Below the pieces are notes generated by a model. It did no database searches. It had not been told where the DNA came from and saw only the letters and a program-made list of their open reading frames with translations. A stretch of DNA of 64,000 bases, taken from Cryptomeria japonica (lineage: Eukaryota > Streptophyta > Pinopsida > Cupressales > Cupressaceae). Location of the stretch: NCBI RefSeq assembly GCF_030272615.1, contig NC_081405.1, positions 308,674,014-308,738,013 of the forward strand. The letters run 5' to 3'. The translations under genes were made by a program, and so were the position numbers. Below are positions 35,914 through 48,800 of this stretch, in pieces. Positions within the stretch are counted from its first letter, which is position 1. Each line of letters starts with the position of its first letter.

Positions 35914-36645
35914 AACCCAATTCCATCTCTAATGATCAACCAAATCCTTTGCCTGAATGATATTACATTATTCACACATTACATTCCTTGACCATGACCT
36001 CTTTAAACATGACCATGATGATCTACAATGAGATCTTACATCTATATATACAAAGCCTCGACCACAAACAATTAGGTCGGCCACTAGATAATAAACCAAT
36101 TACATAATTACAAACCATGTCGACCTTAGACCAAACAAATAATTTTCAACACATAAGACATCTCGAAAACACATCGAGAGGTCCAATCCACACATTACAT
36201 TAAAGTTGGTCCATAACCTAGATCAACCGAGACCCAGTATATGTCCACACACTACAACAATGATCTTCATCTGCTAAGTCTCGAACATGATCACCAACAA
36301 CATCCTGAAACTCCTCCAGAAGTTGCACCAACACCACTTATGCAATTCATCAAATATATTCATCAAAAGCTCTATCGGTGAAACTCTCATCGGAATGAGA
36401 AACTAAGCTTATAAGAAAGTAGGATAGCATCCGATCACCAGACCAAAACCAACTGACTAAATATGAGCCAATTCAATCACCAAACAATACCATAGCCTAT
36501 TGGATCATGTTAGATCCAAAACAACCATAATCAACTTAACTTACTGGGACCAGAAGGGTGTCTGTAAAGCATCCAAACAGCTAGTGTTGGCATCAATGAT
36601 AAGATATCAATACAACACATAATCAATTCCACCAGATGGCCAACA
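35914..36645 (-). repeat. Element A left (3') LTR, part 2
   Basis: Continues A's LTR from 27896 and matches 63376-64000. Ends ...CCAACA, directly followed by the polypurine tract (plus-strand atctccccctttggc, 36646-36660). Confidence 0.85.
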
Positions 36646-36917
36646 ATCTCCCCCTTTGGCATTGATGGCAACACTAGATGTGAAAAACATCTAAGTACCA
36701 AGAAATGCCAAACAAGTCTGCCCCAATAGAGGACAATCAAAAATCTCCCACATAAAGCTCTGAATGTCAATATCTATCCTGTTTACTTTTATTATTCATA
36801 TATCTCCCCCAATGATTGTTTCTTTTTCTTTCTTTGTCTTTTTCACATCAATATCTCTCCCCCTTTGACATCAATGCTAGAAATCTGACAAAAATGTCAA
36901 AGCAAAAACATAAACCA
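36646..36917 (-). other. Element A 3' non-coding tract with polypurine tracts
   Basis: PPT adjoining the LTR at 36646-36660, and PPT-like CT-rich runs near 36810 and 36855 (ctccccctttgacatcaatg), so the PPT appears repeated as in element B. Confidence 0.6.
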
Positions 36918-37600
36918 CTAAATCACAAAGCTGACTACTCCCCTTGAGAAGTAGCATCCCACATCAATGCCAGAATGAATAGTATCTTTGATATTGCATA
37001 TCATACTAATGCCAAACTGCATCAATAAAGTCTCTATCGGAGGGGTAGAAACTCCCAAACTGTCTCTCAGGTACTCAAATGATTTCTTGGGGAAAGGTTT
37101 AGTGAAAATATTTGCAATCTTCTCTTTAGTGCTCACATAAACTAATCTAACTTCATTTGCTTCCACCTTTTCCTTCAAAAATCTATACTTGATAGATATG
37201 TACTTTGTTTTAGAATGAAATACTGAATTCTTTGATATATCAATAGCAACAGAGTTATCATAGTGAATAACTACCGGTGCATCACAATCCACCTTTATAT
37301 CCTTCAACATTTGCTTCATCCATAAAACTTGTGTACGGTTAGTAGCAGCAGTAACATACTCAGCTTCAGCAGTAGATAAAAAAGTACATGACGGTTTCTT
37401 GTTGATCCATGAAACCAACTTCTTTCAAAGAAAGAAAGCTCCACCGAAAGTGCTTTTCCGGTCATCAATATCTCTAGGCCAATCAGCAATTGTATATGCA
37501 CATAAATTAAAGTTATCATCCTTACGGTACCACAAACCATATTTTAGATGTACCTTGCAAGTATCTAAAAATCCTTTTCACCGCAATCTCATGATTTTTT
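36918..37600 (-). pseudogene. Element A copia RNase H
   Basis: Minus strand. The 36918..37418 frame gives SWINKKPSCTFLSTAEAEYV, then VVIHYDNSVAIDISKN, HSKTKYISIKYRFLKEKV, VYVSTKEKIANIFTKP, matching copia RNase H with the catalytic E (AEAEY) and D (YDNS) in place. Just upstream, another frame carries the connecting segment (YLQGTSKI … YRKDDNFNL, DWPRDIDDRKST), so a frameshift lies near 37420. The C-terminal 'CNIKDTIHSGIDVGCY' tail is ordinary for the lineage. Confidence 0.9.
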
Positions 37601-38615
37601 CTAGGATCACTCTGAAATCCTAAAACAATACAAATAGCATTCATAATGTCAAGCCTAGTCTAAGTCAAATAAAGAAGACCTTAAATCATATATTTGTATC
37701 TTGTAGGATTTACCGGTGTAGAAACATCTTTTCTTGTCAATTTCTCACTTGTAACCATGGGAGTACTTACTAGTTTATAATCTCTCATACCAAATTTCCT
37801 CAACAATTCCCATGCATATTTAGTTTGACAAATGAAAATACCTTTGTTAGTTTGAGTAATCTGCAAACCTAAGAAACATTTCATCTCACCAATCATATAC
37901 ATCTCAAATTCTTTCTCCATATTCTTAGAAAATTCTATGCATAACTTATCTTCACCTCCAAAAATAATGTCATCAACAAATACTTCAATAATCAGTATAT
38001 CATCATCAGTGATCTTATAATATAAATTACTGTTAGCACTGTCCTTAGTAAATCCAAGCTTCAAAAAATATTTATCCAACCTTTCATACCAAGCTCTAGG
38101 TGCTTGTTTAAATCCATATAAAGCTTTCCTTAACATGCAAACCATATTTGTATCATCTGATAGTGAAAAACCATTAGGTTTCTCAATATAAGCTTCCTCA
38201 TCAAGATCCCCATTCAAAAATGCACATTTAACATCTATTTGATAAACCTTGTAGTTTTTATAAGAAGCATAGGCAAGACATAATCTTATAGCTTCAATCC
38301 TAGCTACAGGTGCAAAAGTCTCTCCATAATCAATTCCTTCCTTGTAGAATGTCTTTTACAAACCAATCTAGTCTTATTCCTTATAACTTGACCATCCTCA
38401 TTCAATTTATTCATAAAAACCCATTTAGTTCCAATAACATTTTTATTTTTAGGCCGAGGAACCAAGGTCCATGTGTATTTTTTCTCAATCTGATCTAATT
38501 CTTCTTCCATAGCTTTCAACCAATATTCATCTTTACATGCCTCAATTACTGATACCAATTCAACTTGTGAAATTAAACATACCTCATTGGTTACCAGTAT
38601 TCTTCTAGTCATCAC
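37601..38615 (-). pseudogene. Element A copia reverse transcriptase
   Basis: Minus strand; frames 37681..38217 and 38304..38615. Starts with ACKDEYWLKAMEEELDQIEK, TWTLVPRPKNKNVIGTKWVF, then VYQIDVKCAFLNGDLDEEAY, KALYGFKQAPRAWYERLDKY, the catalytic VFVDDIIFGG (FVDD for the common YVDD), FLGLQITQ and KYAWELLRKFGM. Frameshift near 38330 and stops near 37681 and 38217-38300 regions. The sequence is otherwise close to a typical plant copia RT. Confidence 0.9.
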
Positions 38616-39947
38616 TCCATTGCTCTTATCCCCAATGATCTAATCTTCTAAATGATTCAATCTCACATACCTAGGATTCTTCTGACTTTCTATTCCTCTT
38701 CGTTGTTCTTCAGTTACTATAGAATTCTCTGATACTACCAGAGTAACTAGTTCAACACTCTATTCCGATAAAGGCGCTTTAGGTTCAGATATAATCATTT
38801 CCACTACCGGTTCCTTTTCATAAACTCTGATTTGACTTTTGTTTAGCTCATCTACTTTGACATTAGCACTCTCCATAATTAATCTCTTGTTAAAACATCT
38901 ATATGCTTTGCTTTCATTATAATAACCAAGAAATATGCCTTCATCACATCTAGGATCAAATTTCCCAATGATATCATCTCTCCTAATATAATATTTACTA
39001 CCAAAAATTCTGAAATACTTAATTGTAAGTGTGTCGCCAAACCATAATTTATAAGGTGTCTTACCGGTTTCGCTTTTGATATGTACTCTATTGAATGTAT
39101 AAATCGATGTGCTCACTGCTCCTCTCTAGTAGATATGAGGTAGACTAGCTTCTGTCATCATTGTTCTAGCAACATCCAAGATAGTTTCGTACTTCCTTCC
39201 ACAACTCCATTCTGCTGAGGTGTCTAGGGAGCAAAAAATTGTCTTTTTATACCACGCTTCTCACAAAAATTATTAAACTCATCGAATGTGAATTCTCAAC
39301 CATGATCTACCTCAAACATTTAATCTTCAATCCTGTCTCAGTTTCCACTTAAGCGTTAAGATTTTAAACTAATGCCTCAGATTTTTCCTTTAGAAAACTA
39401 ACCCATATCATTCTAGAATAATCATCAATGATTAACATGAAATATCTATCACCTTGAAAACATTTAACTCTAGCAGGGCCACATAAATTAGTATGAATAA
39501 GATCAAGAACATCATTTCATTTATCTTGTATACTCCTAAAATAGGTTCTGACTTGTTTACCCATTTGACATTCTTTACATACTGGATTATAGGGCTTCAT
39601 AATCTTAGGTACATCCCTAACTGCCTTAGTTGAACTGATCTTCACAATGCAATCAAAATTAACATGACACAACCTTTTATGCCATAGCCAACTCTCATCA
39701 ATCAGTGTAATCAAATATGTCTTCTCACCGGAGTTCATTGAAATATTTTACCTTCTGTTTGTGTACTGGTTGCAATCTCCAAACCAGATTTGTTAATGAT
39801 TTTGCATTTTCCATCCTTGAATTGTAAGACATCCCTTATCCACCAATTGTCCTACACTCAAAAGATCATGCCTCAAACCTTCAACATAATAAACATTTTC
39901 AATATTGTTCCGACCATCCAATGATATAGTTTCTTTTCCTTTGATCA
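38616..39947 (-). pseudogene. Element A copia integrase with pre-integrase domain
   Basis: Minus strand, interrupted at 39947 by element C. From upstream: ETISLDGRNNIENVYYVEGL, HDLLSVGQLVDKG, then HKRLCHVNFDC ... CKECQMGK (HHCC zinc domain), a broken core (RYFMLIIDDYSRMIWVSFLK, then EFTFDEFNNFCEKRG and TPQQNGVVE, which carries the third acidic catalytic residue), and the C-terminal part in frame 38760..39116 (KTPYKLWFGDTLTIKYFRIF, GIFLGYYNESKAYRCFNKRL). Several stops and frameshifts between 39180 and 39500. Confidence 0.88.
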
Positions 39948-41047
39948 TGTTGGCTTGATGATGATTATAATGAATGACTTCATGTGTTGTCATTGATGGA
40001 ACATGTACACACACATACAATCACATTGTCATTAGACAAACTGATATTTCTTCTAAAGTTACTTGTATTGCAACTGGTATTGTAAGTTTAGTTTATGATG
40101 GTTTAGAGAGTGGCAAACCAGTACATATAGTCAATCGGTATATGCAGGAATGGCTTGACACCTACTTGCAGATTCAGTGGAGACCATCAAAGAAACAATG
40201 GAGGACAATCGATTTATGTATTGAGAGTGGTTAACTCTTAACCGGTATCAGTGTTCCAACCAATATTCATTGATTGTCTGATGAGTTACTCCTAACTGAC
40301 AAATTTTTGTGGTAATTTAAGATGAGTTAGGTTAGATTCTTCAAATACACTACACCTAGGAAATTGTGATATGATTTCTAAGATGCCATAAAATCTAATA
40401 TCTATATAATGACATCATGATGAACTATTTTATAGATATGATGTATGCAAAGATAAAAGTGTTAATTTGTTGAAGCCATTGCAGAATATGTTTGTGATAC
40501 AGTTTTGATTGAGAAGAAGAGGATCTATTCAAGCAAGTTGTGCTACTTGTAGATCACACCACCTATTATTTTCTAATCACTACAACAGTTAAATACCCTA
40601 ACCGGGTAAGCTCTAAAAAGGTTTATTGTACAAATCATTTAACAAGGTGATCCATTAGTTTGGATTTTGAAATCCTCTACTTAGGTTACTCCTAACAGGG
40701 TACTACCTTTAACAGGGTATAGCTCCTAACAAAGATTTGGGATCTATTATAGGATTCATGCCTAGCAAAGCACTTTTGTAGACCTTAACTGGTCAGTTAT
40801 CTATTACCGCAGATAGTTAACTTGTGAGTCCCATCTCACCGTGGTTTTAGCCATTTGATTTTTCCATGTATAAACACTTGTGTTATGTTGGATGTTTTAC
40901 TTATTATGGATCCTTTAATATCAGTTTGGATTGCATGCATAGTGTTTAGTAAACTTGTTAAGTATCTCTATCAATCAGTATTTAAAGTGGTATAGTTTTT
41001 ATCGTCATTGATTCACTCCCCCCTCTCAGTGCTTTATAAGTCTATCA
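39948..41047 (+). repeat. Element C left (5') LTR
   Basis: TGTTGGCTTG...CTATCA, 1100 bp. Contains copia LTR signatures near 40840-40870 ('caccgtggtttt' and a TATA-like tataaacact) and the U5-end motif 'gattcactcccccctctcag' at about 41010-41030. Confidence 0.9.
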
Positions 41048-41049
41048 AT

Positions 41050-41061
41050 TGGTATCAGAGC
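41050..41061 (+). other. Element C primer-binding site
   Basis: TGGTATCAGAGC, 2 bp after the LTR; initiator-Met tRNA type, identical to those of A, B and D. Confidence 0.92.
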
Positions 41062-41109
41062 TTAACTTCCTTAAGGATTAATCACTTGGAAGGAAACCCT
41101 TAAGCCACC

Positions 41110-42326
41110 ATGGGGGATATGACCTACTTTGAGATGGCTAAAGTGCTTGAAGCTACCAAGGAAGAGCTTGAAACCCTAAGGGTCAGATTTAAAGCTTCAC
41201 AAGTCAAAAGGAGAGAGCTAACTGAACAACTATTGAAAATATCTGACAATAGTTCTTTAGATGAAGCTAACATTGATGCATTAGATGAAGAAGTTGAAAA
41301 ATTGAATGGTGAAAAGCTAAATCTGAGAAGAGAGTTAGAAGCCCTAACTATTTGCATGAGCTAGGAGCTAGAAGAGAGGAGGGAAACTGAAGACCTTGTA
41401 AATGAAAGAGATTATGAGATTTCTAAGATCAAACAAGAGAATGCAACCTTGCATGAACATTGATATGTAGAGAAAGAAGAAAAAGAGGCTTTGCAGCTAG
41501 ATCTTGGAATGGTATCATCCCTAAGAGAGAGACTTACAAAACACAATCAAGATCTTACCAGAGAACTCACTAAGGCTAATGGAACGTTGGAAAAGTTCAA
41601 TAAATGTTCTTCTATGCTAGATGAGCAGATTGAATCACAAAGGATTAAAGGTGATACATCTGGACTAGGCTTTAAGACATCTAAGAAGGAGAATCTTCTA
41701 GTACAAAGAGCAACATTCACAAGGACAAAACTGCTCATAAGGCTAACAAGTCTATCGATAAGAAATTTTGTAAACTTGTTTGTTTTTTCTAAAATAAACC
41801 TGGACATACTGTAAATATGCGTAGAAACATACCCAATGAGAATACAGGCTACAATGCAAATGCTAGGTATGTATCTAGGAGATTTGAAGGTCATTGTTTT
41901 ACATGCAACATGTATGGACATAGATTAGTTGAATGTAGATATGGAGCAAATAATCCAATACCTCACATGAATCTAAGACCTAATGGTAACTAGAGGAGAA
42001 CCTATGACAATCCAGGTAACTTGAACTGGCAGAAACCCTATGTCAACCGATTTAGTCCATTTGAGATGGAAAAGGTAACTAATGTAATTTGCACCATTTG
42101 TAACATTTATGGTCATGTGGCTATGAATTGCAAAAGGAGAACTGGAAGAGGCAATGTTGGACCTTGGAGATCATCTGGAATGGCCTGCTATCATTATCAC
42201 AAACTGAGACACATGGCGAAGTTCTATAGAACGAGGAAGAACAAACTGGTTAATCATCCTATAGACCAGAAGGGTAAGAAGAAGGTAAATGTTGAGGAAA
42301 TAAGAAAAGAGATGAGTCGAATCTAG
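41110..42326 (+). pseudogene. Element C Gag-like protein: coiled coil plus four CCHC knuckles
   Basis: Starts at ATG 41110 (MGDMTYFEMAKVLEATKEEL), about 50 bp after the PBS. Residues 1-180 are a charged coiled coil (EEVEKLNGEKLNLRRELEAL; LRERLTKHNQDLTRELTKAN), then CSSMLDEQIESQR, aligned with SKMLDEQLNTRR in element B. Knuckles: about 41786-41830 CFFxNKPGHTVNM with the second Cys now a stop and the last an Arg; 41896 CFTCNMYGHRLVEC; 42091 CTICNIYGHVAMNC; 42186 CYHYHKLRHMAKFY with two Cys changed to Tyr. Two are intact. One frameshift (near 41680-41780) and two or more stops. Ends at 42326. No protease or capsid-type domain recognised. Confidence 0.82.
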
Positions 42327-42899
42327 AAAAAGAAGAGTGATGATATGCCTGCACAAGAATCCAATCCTTCACCCAGTGTGGAGAATCCTACACTGGTGAA
42401 TTGAGCCTTTCAACAGGGCTAAGGGGAGCATAGTGATAAATCTACTTCTAGACTCCTTGAAAGATGAGTGGTAAGAAATTTTGCATTTTTGAGTTATTCT
42501 GTGAGAGATCCTGATATCTTTGTCAATCAGTTTTGCAAAAGTTTGTCAACTGGTTCTACACCTGTTAATGTTGGATATACTGTCAAGTGGTGTATTGGGG
42601 TTTGTAAGCCTAGTGGTTGAGCAATTAATGCAGTAGGTAAAAAGGATAAAAGTGATTTTTACTATGTTATTTTTATCCTAAATGCATTCGAAAGAGAATT
42701 CTTGAGCACTTGAAGAGCCAAGAGAGATTTTCTCACTGGTCTTAGATGAATTTATGCTCTAAACTATATGATTGAAGCTAATTCGAAGATTAGTGAAGGT
42801 GGAACTAGTGTGCATTTGAGTAATCAACTGGTAACTGAGGTAGCATGTGAGAATTAAGGTATTTCTTTGTAAATCCCTTTTCAAATCAAGTTTATCTAA
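42327..42899 (+). other. Element C spacer between the two ORFs
   Basis: About 570 bp with no supported ORF. Parallel in position and length to 32792..33302 in element B. Confidence 0.4.
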
Positions 42900-44253
42900 A
42901 TGGCTTTGTCATCTAAGCAAGTGGAGAGACAAATATAACCTATGGAGGTTGTGTAATCAGAACAAATAGTGTCTTACAATGCTTTATCTCAAGTTCCTAA
43001 AGGCATTATCATAAAAGGTGATTTATCTAGTTATATTGATTCTAAAATTGAAGATTTAGGATCACAATCAATTTATTCTCAATTGAAATCCCTTTGTGAT
43101 AAGAGCAGAAAGATCCAACCTGAATTTATTAGGGTTTATGAGAAGGGTTTTCATAATGTAGCTTATTTTCTTAAGGATTTTAGAAGAAGAACACATCAGA
43201 ATCATTCTAAGTCACGTTCATGGTGAAAACATGTATCTGAAAAGGATAGACACTATAACCAAGGAATCTATCCATGTTGTGAATGGTGTTTGGTCAATCG
43301 GTGAAGTTCCCAAGCTGAGGCAAATTTCTAATGAGACTGTAACCACTTTAACCTCATCTACCTCTAATGGGCTTCATTTTCTATTAATAACATTAAAGAC
43401 CCAGCGGTTAAACTGGCTACTATTGTTATAGGTTACAGGATATTCTATAACAGTAGAATGAATTATGTGTCATCTGCAGTAGTTCATACATCCTATAGAA
43501 TGATTGCTGAGAACACAGATTATGACCTATGTAAGGCCATAAGGAGTCAATTGATGTTGAATCTAAAATCAATTAAGAAGGACAATAGCCAGAAGTTCAA
43601 ATTTGGTCAGTTATTGATTGGTTTATTCTTTTACTTTCATAATTTCCTATTGGGAATTGGTGACATTGAATGGTCTAAAGACCTACCAGTAACTTCTCAG
43701 ATCATGAACATCATTAAGATTGTTAAGAAAAATTTCTCTTCTACAATGAACATGTACTTCAATGAATTTCAAAAGAAGATGAGTATGAGGGTTAGGCTAC
43801 CTGAAGATGTGGTGAAATTTTTTTCCAGGAACATCATTTTCACATTCACCACTAATTTCTGTTTGATGGAAGCTATTGAACCTAGAGAATATGAAATGGA
43901 AGACATGAGCTATAATGTCAATTATGACTTACTGATTGGTTATGACAATAACCTGTTGGCATCTCCAGTGGACAACAAGAAGAAAAGACCGGATACTGTT
44001 GAGGAGAAAACTACAAAATCTGGAACCAGTATTGCTCCACCCAGTAGTAATAAAGGGAAAAAGAAGAAGGCTGAGCAAGCACCTCTGGTGTCAATAAGTA
44101 CGAGAGTGACACGAAGTGTCCAAGTGAAGAAGGAACAAGAACCAAAGGTGTACATAAAGAAGCAGACTGCAATGAAAAAGAGAGGTCGACAACTGATTCT
44201 TCAAGAAGAATCTGATGAAACTGACACTAAGGAGGAGCCAAAGAAAGTAAAGG
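42900..44253 (+). pseudogene. Element C large ORF of unknown function, 5' part
   Basis: Starts at ATG 42900 (MALSSKQVERQI) and reads to the D insertion at 44253. Early stops at codons 13 and about 19, and a pair of compensating frameshifts (about 43200 and 43380). Conserved with element B: TITKESIHVVNGVWSIGEVP (B: FKITKEIIHLITGYP), KFGQLLIGLFFYFHNFLLGI (B: FGSLLLCMFFYFEKFF), MYFNEFQKKMSMRVRLPEDV (B: YFSKFQERMHNRYQIPPQ), EAIEPREYEMEDMSYNVNYD, then a Lys-rich disordered tract. At the insertion the frame runs ...KKVK and resumes at 56817 with ATSKKDK. Function unknown; no enzyme motif seen. Confidence 0.8.
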
Positions 44254-45075
44254 TGTCATGCCCAAACTTTTGGGCAAAAACCCAAACAACAATTTTTTTT
44301 TTTTTTGAAACACTTAATTATATGCAACCTATGCTTAATTAGATGTGACAACTTAATAGGTTGTTCCAAGCAGAATCTTAATTTATAATAAAATGTTTTT
44401 CTAACGTGAATGATGAATAGAACAAATTTATCTAGAAGTCTTAGGTTTCTATAAAACTCCTAGACGACAAAGTTAGGATACTAACATAACAAATTATGAT
44501 AACTCCTATATTCAAACGAAGCAAAATGATTTTCATAAGCACAATAATAAATTCACATCGAATGTGCCTTTTATTATAGTTGCAAATTATAATTCCACCA
44601 CGATAGCCTCTTCTAAAGAAATTATTATTATCTCACCATTTAATATATAAATAAATTCATTTATGCAAAAATCTCTAAATTAATTGACAAGGGATATTAT
44701 TAATCTCAATTAATCTTTCAATCGCTATAGGAATTAATTAAATTAAATCTAGCACTTAGATTTTTTAAAACACTTATATTTCAATTTAACAATAATTATA
44801 ATGTGTATTAAAATTTGACTAAAGGGCTAATTAACTCCAAAATAAAAATTTGCCCTATAAAGTTTATTCTCGTCAAGCCTAAATTTAGGTGAACAAAACA
44901 AATAATCCCCTAAGGCCAAAATAACTTACGAAGTCATTATAAATTTCCTAAAAGATTTACTTCAAAATAATTTAAAGTTTAAAACATCATATTCAATGTT
45001 TATATAATCGTTTATAAAATATGAATGTTTAAATAAACTAATTAAAGTAAAGTTAAATTTATAGACTCATATTTT

Positions 45076-45106
<31 letters not shown>

Positions 45107-45324
45107 TCATAAAACACATATATATTTGTATATATGGACATTTATTTTCTAAACAAATCTTAATATAAAAAATACCCCATGTGCCCTAACTAAAATATTA
45201 TAAAATTATGATAACCTAATTTTCTTGACATAACCTAACCCTTCTTTTTTTTTTTTTCTTTCATTTACAAAAACCCAAAACTACCCTAACCCGAACTAGG
45301 TTAGGGTTTTATTGTTTTGCAGGG

Positions 45325-45670
45325 AAGAGGAGGTTGAATTTGCAAGGCGGAGCTAAGAGAGCCATGGCGCAGGCATTGCACAGGGGGACACAGGGGTTTC
45401 ATGGTTGTGCGGCGGTGGTGGAGGCGATCGGGGCTCTCCGCAGGGGCAGCCGCAGCCGAGCCTCTGGGTCACAACCCACAGAGGCGACCTTGGCCGCCGC
45501 TGTGGGATGCGGCCCGTAGTCCAGTTGTGCCGCCACTGTGGGGCGCCGCCCATAGGGGGGGTGGCGAAGCCTCCCCGACTGTGGGTTGTGGCCCACAGAG
45601 GCAGCTACGGCTGCCGCTCAGGGTCGCCACCCACAGCATTTGGGGGGGGGGGGGGGCGAGGCTCCCCGAA
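45325..45670. repeat. GC-rich island with five 20-nt hairpins (left LTR)
   Basis: Five units of the form CTNNGGG-N6-CCCNNAG start at 45462, 45500, 45536, 45579 and 45617 (36-43 bp apart). Unit 4, CTGTGGGTTGTGGCCCACAG, is a perfect 7-bp stem with a 6-nt loop. A G run of about 15 follows near 45642. Composition differs sharply from the surrounding AT-rich LTR. ORFs crossing it are by-products of GC content. Confidence 0.85.
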
Positions 45671-45727
45671 AAAAAACCAATAACATGTTTTTTTTTCTTT
45701 TAAAAAAAATAATTTTTTTTTAATAGA

Positions 45728-45783
<56 letters not shown>

Positions 45784-45808
45784 CTATCTATCTATATATA
45801 TATATAAT
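45728..45808. repeat. (TG)n/(TATC)n/(TA)n microsatellite
   Basis: About 27 TG units followed by short TATC and TA runs. The corresponding place in the right LTR (53726-54059) is a much longer AT/GTAC-rich tract. Confidence 0.9.
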
Positions 45809-48800
45809 TGGAAACTATTTGCTTTGCTTCCTAAAATTATGCAAAGATTAGCCAAGTATGGAGATCATGGAAATAGGGCAGATTTCTTTTACTTACTTTA
45901 ACCATTCTGTTTATATTTTATTTTCCTAAAATCACTTAAAGCAAATTTTCAAAATTAAAAGATTTAAATAAAGAATTTCTTTTTCTATTGGCAATCTATT
46001 TGCTAACTTTAGAGATGGATTACTAATTCTAGATTTATTTACTGCAAATAAATAAAGTGACAAAATTTAATAATTTTTAACAACAACTATATTAGACTGG
46101 AATCATTTAAATTAACCTTAGAGATAGACATGTTAAATCTATTAAACCATGATTTGTATTTGGAAATAAATAATTAGGACTAAATGATTAATATTCTCTT
46201 ACTGACATGCAAGTTTATTACTTTACTCATTTCCATTAGTTTACTATGCATAAGGAGATAAGATGAACTTTTATTTTCAAAATAACATGTATACAACCAA
46301 TATTATTTCAAGAACAATACATAACTTAAAATCCAACATAAACATTTCATTTCGTGACAAAATAATACTTTTTTTCCAAAGAATAGTTGGAATTCAAGAT
46401 AGTCAACATTACATAGGGGTGAGATACTCATCTAGTCTCTCAATTTTTATAAAATGAGGACTTTAAATAAAATGAATGCATTTATTTTTCAAAATAAATA
46501 CAACATATAGCTTTTCCTTTACATTGTTGCAACTAAAATGCGGTATTCCATTCCTTAATCTTTTTCTGCAAATCAAGTTCACCTCCCAGCCTAGGCTTAC
46601 TAGAAGCCACCCTCGAGCTTGGAGAACCAAGCCCTAGACAGGTTACACACATGCAAACACAACAAGTAAGGGAAAAACATACATCCAACACTTTCCCAAC
46701 AAAGGCTACACTTCATCACAAAATGTGATGTTTTTACATGGGTGGTAGTGGACCAAATACCCTAAGGAGACTACAAGAATAGTAGATCACAAAGCCACCT
46801 CATGGCAAACAAAGATATATCATAAGTTCATTAATCCCACATCCTTATGACCCCCAAGGCATTCATGTCATACTTTCTCCCCTTATGACCCCCAAATGCA
46901 TAAACCAAGCCATGCAGCAAGGGTCACATATACACCCCTTGAGTTCACTCTCATAATGAGAGCCTCTCGCTCGAGGGCTATCAAACTTCTACCATCCACA
47001 AGACCATCCTACTCTCCCAAGAGTAGAAGGCCTTGGTTACTCCCAAATCACAAGAAAATGAATAAAAGAAGTAACATATAGGTCACATAATAATTTTCAC
47101 AACGGAAAATACAAGAACCAACTTTTACATACAAGCCATCTTTCCAACATAAACATGCAATGTAAAAAGAAACTAAAAAGAGAAGATGAACTAACATTCA
47201 ATGTGCCCAAAGGTTTGCTAGAACTAGTTTGAGGATGAGCAGCCCCATTCCACAATTCTTCCTTCTACACTTAGCCAAAATTCTATCCCAAAACCTATTC
47301 TTTTCAAAATTGCATGATCTCCAAAAATGGAGAGTGGGTGATTACCCACAAAATATCTAATCTTTTCCTAAAAAGACCTCAGTGAGAGTTCTCATGGGTT
47401 TCTAGAGCTAAAAAAGGAAAAAGTTAAGAGAAAGTGGGGAAAAGGTTCTCACATCAAAAAGGAAAGTTATCTAACCTAGATGGCACCTTCTAATTTCAAT
47501 TTTCGCTCACCTTAGGAAACCCACTTTTTGAGTTGACTAAATAGTCACATGGGAGTAGACACATGCTAAAAAGTACTCCTAACCCATAGGTATACCTTAT
47601 GGACTTTAGGAAACACATTTAAACTACCCCTAGGAGTCCATTTGACCCCTTAGAAACCCATCTGAAGTTAATTTTTGGGTCAAACTTGATTTGACCACTC
47701 CAAAGACCCTCTACTCAAGGAAAATTTAGAACCACATTCAAATGTTTGAAAAGGCTATGGTTGAAACAACTCCCTTCAAGAGACAATTCAAAATTCAAGA
47801 CATAAATCAACACATGTGTCAAGTGACACAATAAAATACATTACAAAATTACACATGAAATTTGTCTCTTGTTGGATTTACACAAATTAATAATTCAATT
47901 TAACACACATGCAACATTTACTTTCACAAATAAAATATGATACATACGGGGTGTTGTCTTTTCCAAATAGACAACCCCTAGTTTTACGAACGTACATAGG
48001 TCTAGATTTGGTTCTCCATAGTATTTCCATGGTCACATGGATAATTTTCCTGCGCATCTCAATTACACATTAGTAATTCCAAATAACCTCATATAAAATT
48101 AAACACATGAATAAGAATACACGTCAGACACTCTACATACAATTGATATTAAACAAAATCAATAGATCATATCAAAGTAAATCCACATAAGTAATTATCA
48201 TAATCCTCATAATTTTGATCCACACATAAGACATGCCTCCTATTTCTATCATCATAGTAAAGTCTTGCAAATCCAATAATGGCATACATCATCTCAAAGT
48301 TATCCTATTATAGAATCATATAAAGTTATGTATCCATAACACATCAAAATGTACACCTCAAGGTGAAATGATTCCGTAACTTGGTTCAATTACTTTCCTC
48401 ACCAATCTATCTATCTAACATAGCGCATCCTATTGAATTATAGCATTTATTAGTAAGGTCAACTATGGTCAACTGAGTTAACCAGAGCTTGATTGGGGAG
48501 GGGCTCTACATCCTCCTCCCCTAGAGATCGACTTACTCCTAGAAGTCGCATGAGCAGAATACAGAATAGGGACATAACATTTCCCGCAATTTCAATAGGT
48601 TACTATAAATCTTATCTTGCCTACTAGAAAGATGCATTACCAAAACCAACTTATTATTGTAATTAGCTTACTATCTTCATATGGTTAAATTCTTATATGT
48701 CCCTTCAATCTCAGGTAGGTGTTTACAAAATTCTATCTTTCAACAACTTATGTTAATGCACCATCCAAATTATATCAATAACACACATCAACTCCCATAA

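Larger units (their letters stand above)
44254..48510 (-). repeat. Element D left (3') LTR
   Basis: 4257 bp. Contains an AT repeat (45078-45106), a GC-rich hairpin array (45440-45660), a (TG)n/(TA)n tract (45728-45808), and otherwise AT-rich non-coding DNA. Lacks about 85 bp present in the other LTR at about 54793-54880. Confidence 0.92.

Noticed and set aside
45440-45660. Hairpin array considered as CRISPR or rRNA-derived
   Set aside because: Units are short palindromes with similar, not unique, spacers and no cas genes in a plant context; I see no rRNA sequence match.
45334-45703. Overlapping ORFs rich in Pro, Gly, Arg and Trp in the GC-rich island (also 53324..53702)
   Set aside because: Open on several frames of both strands because of GC content; similarity between the two sites is just LTR identity, and the frames differ through indels.
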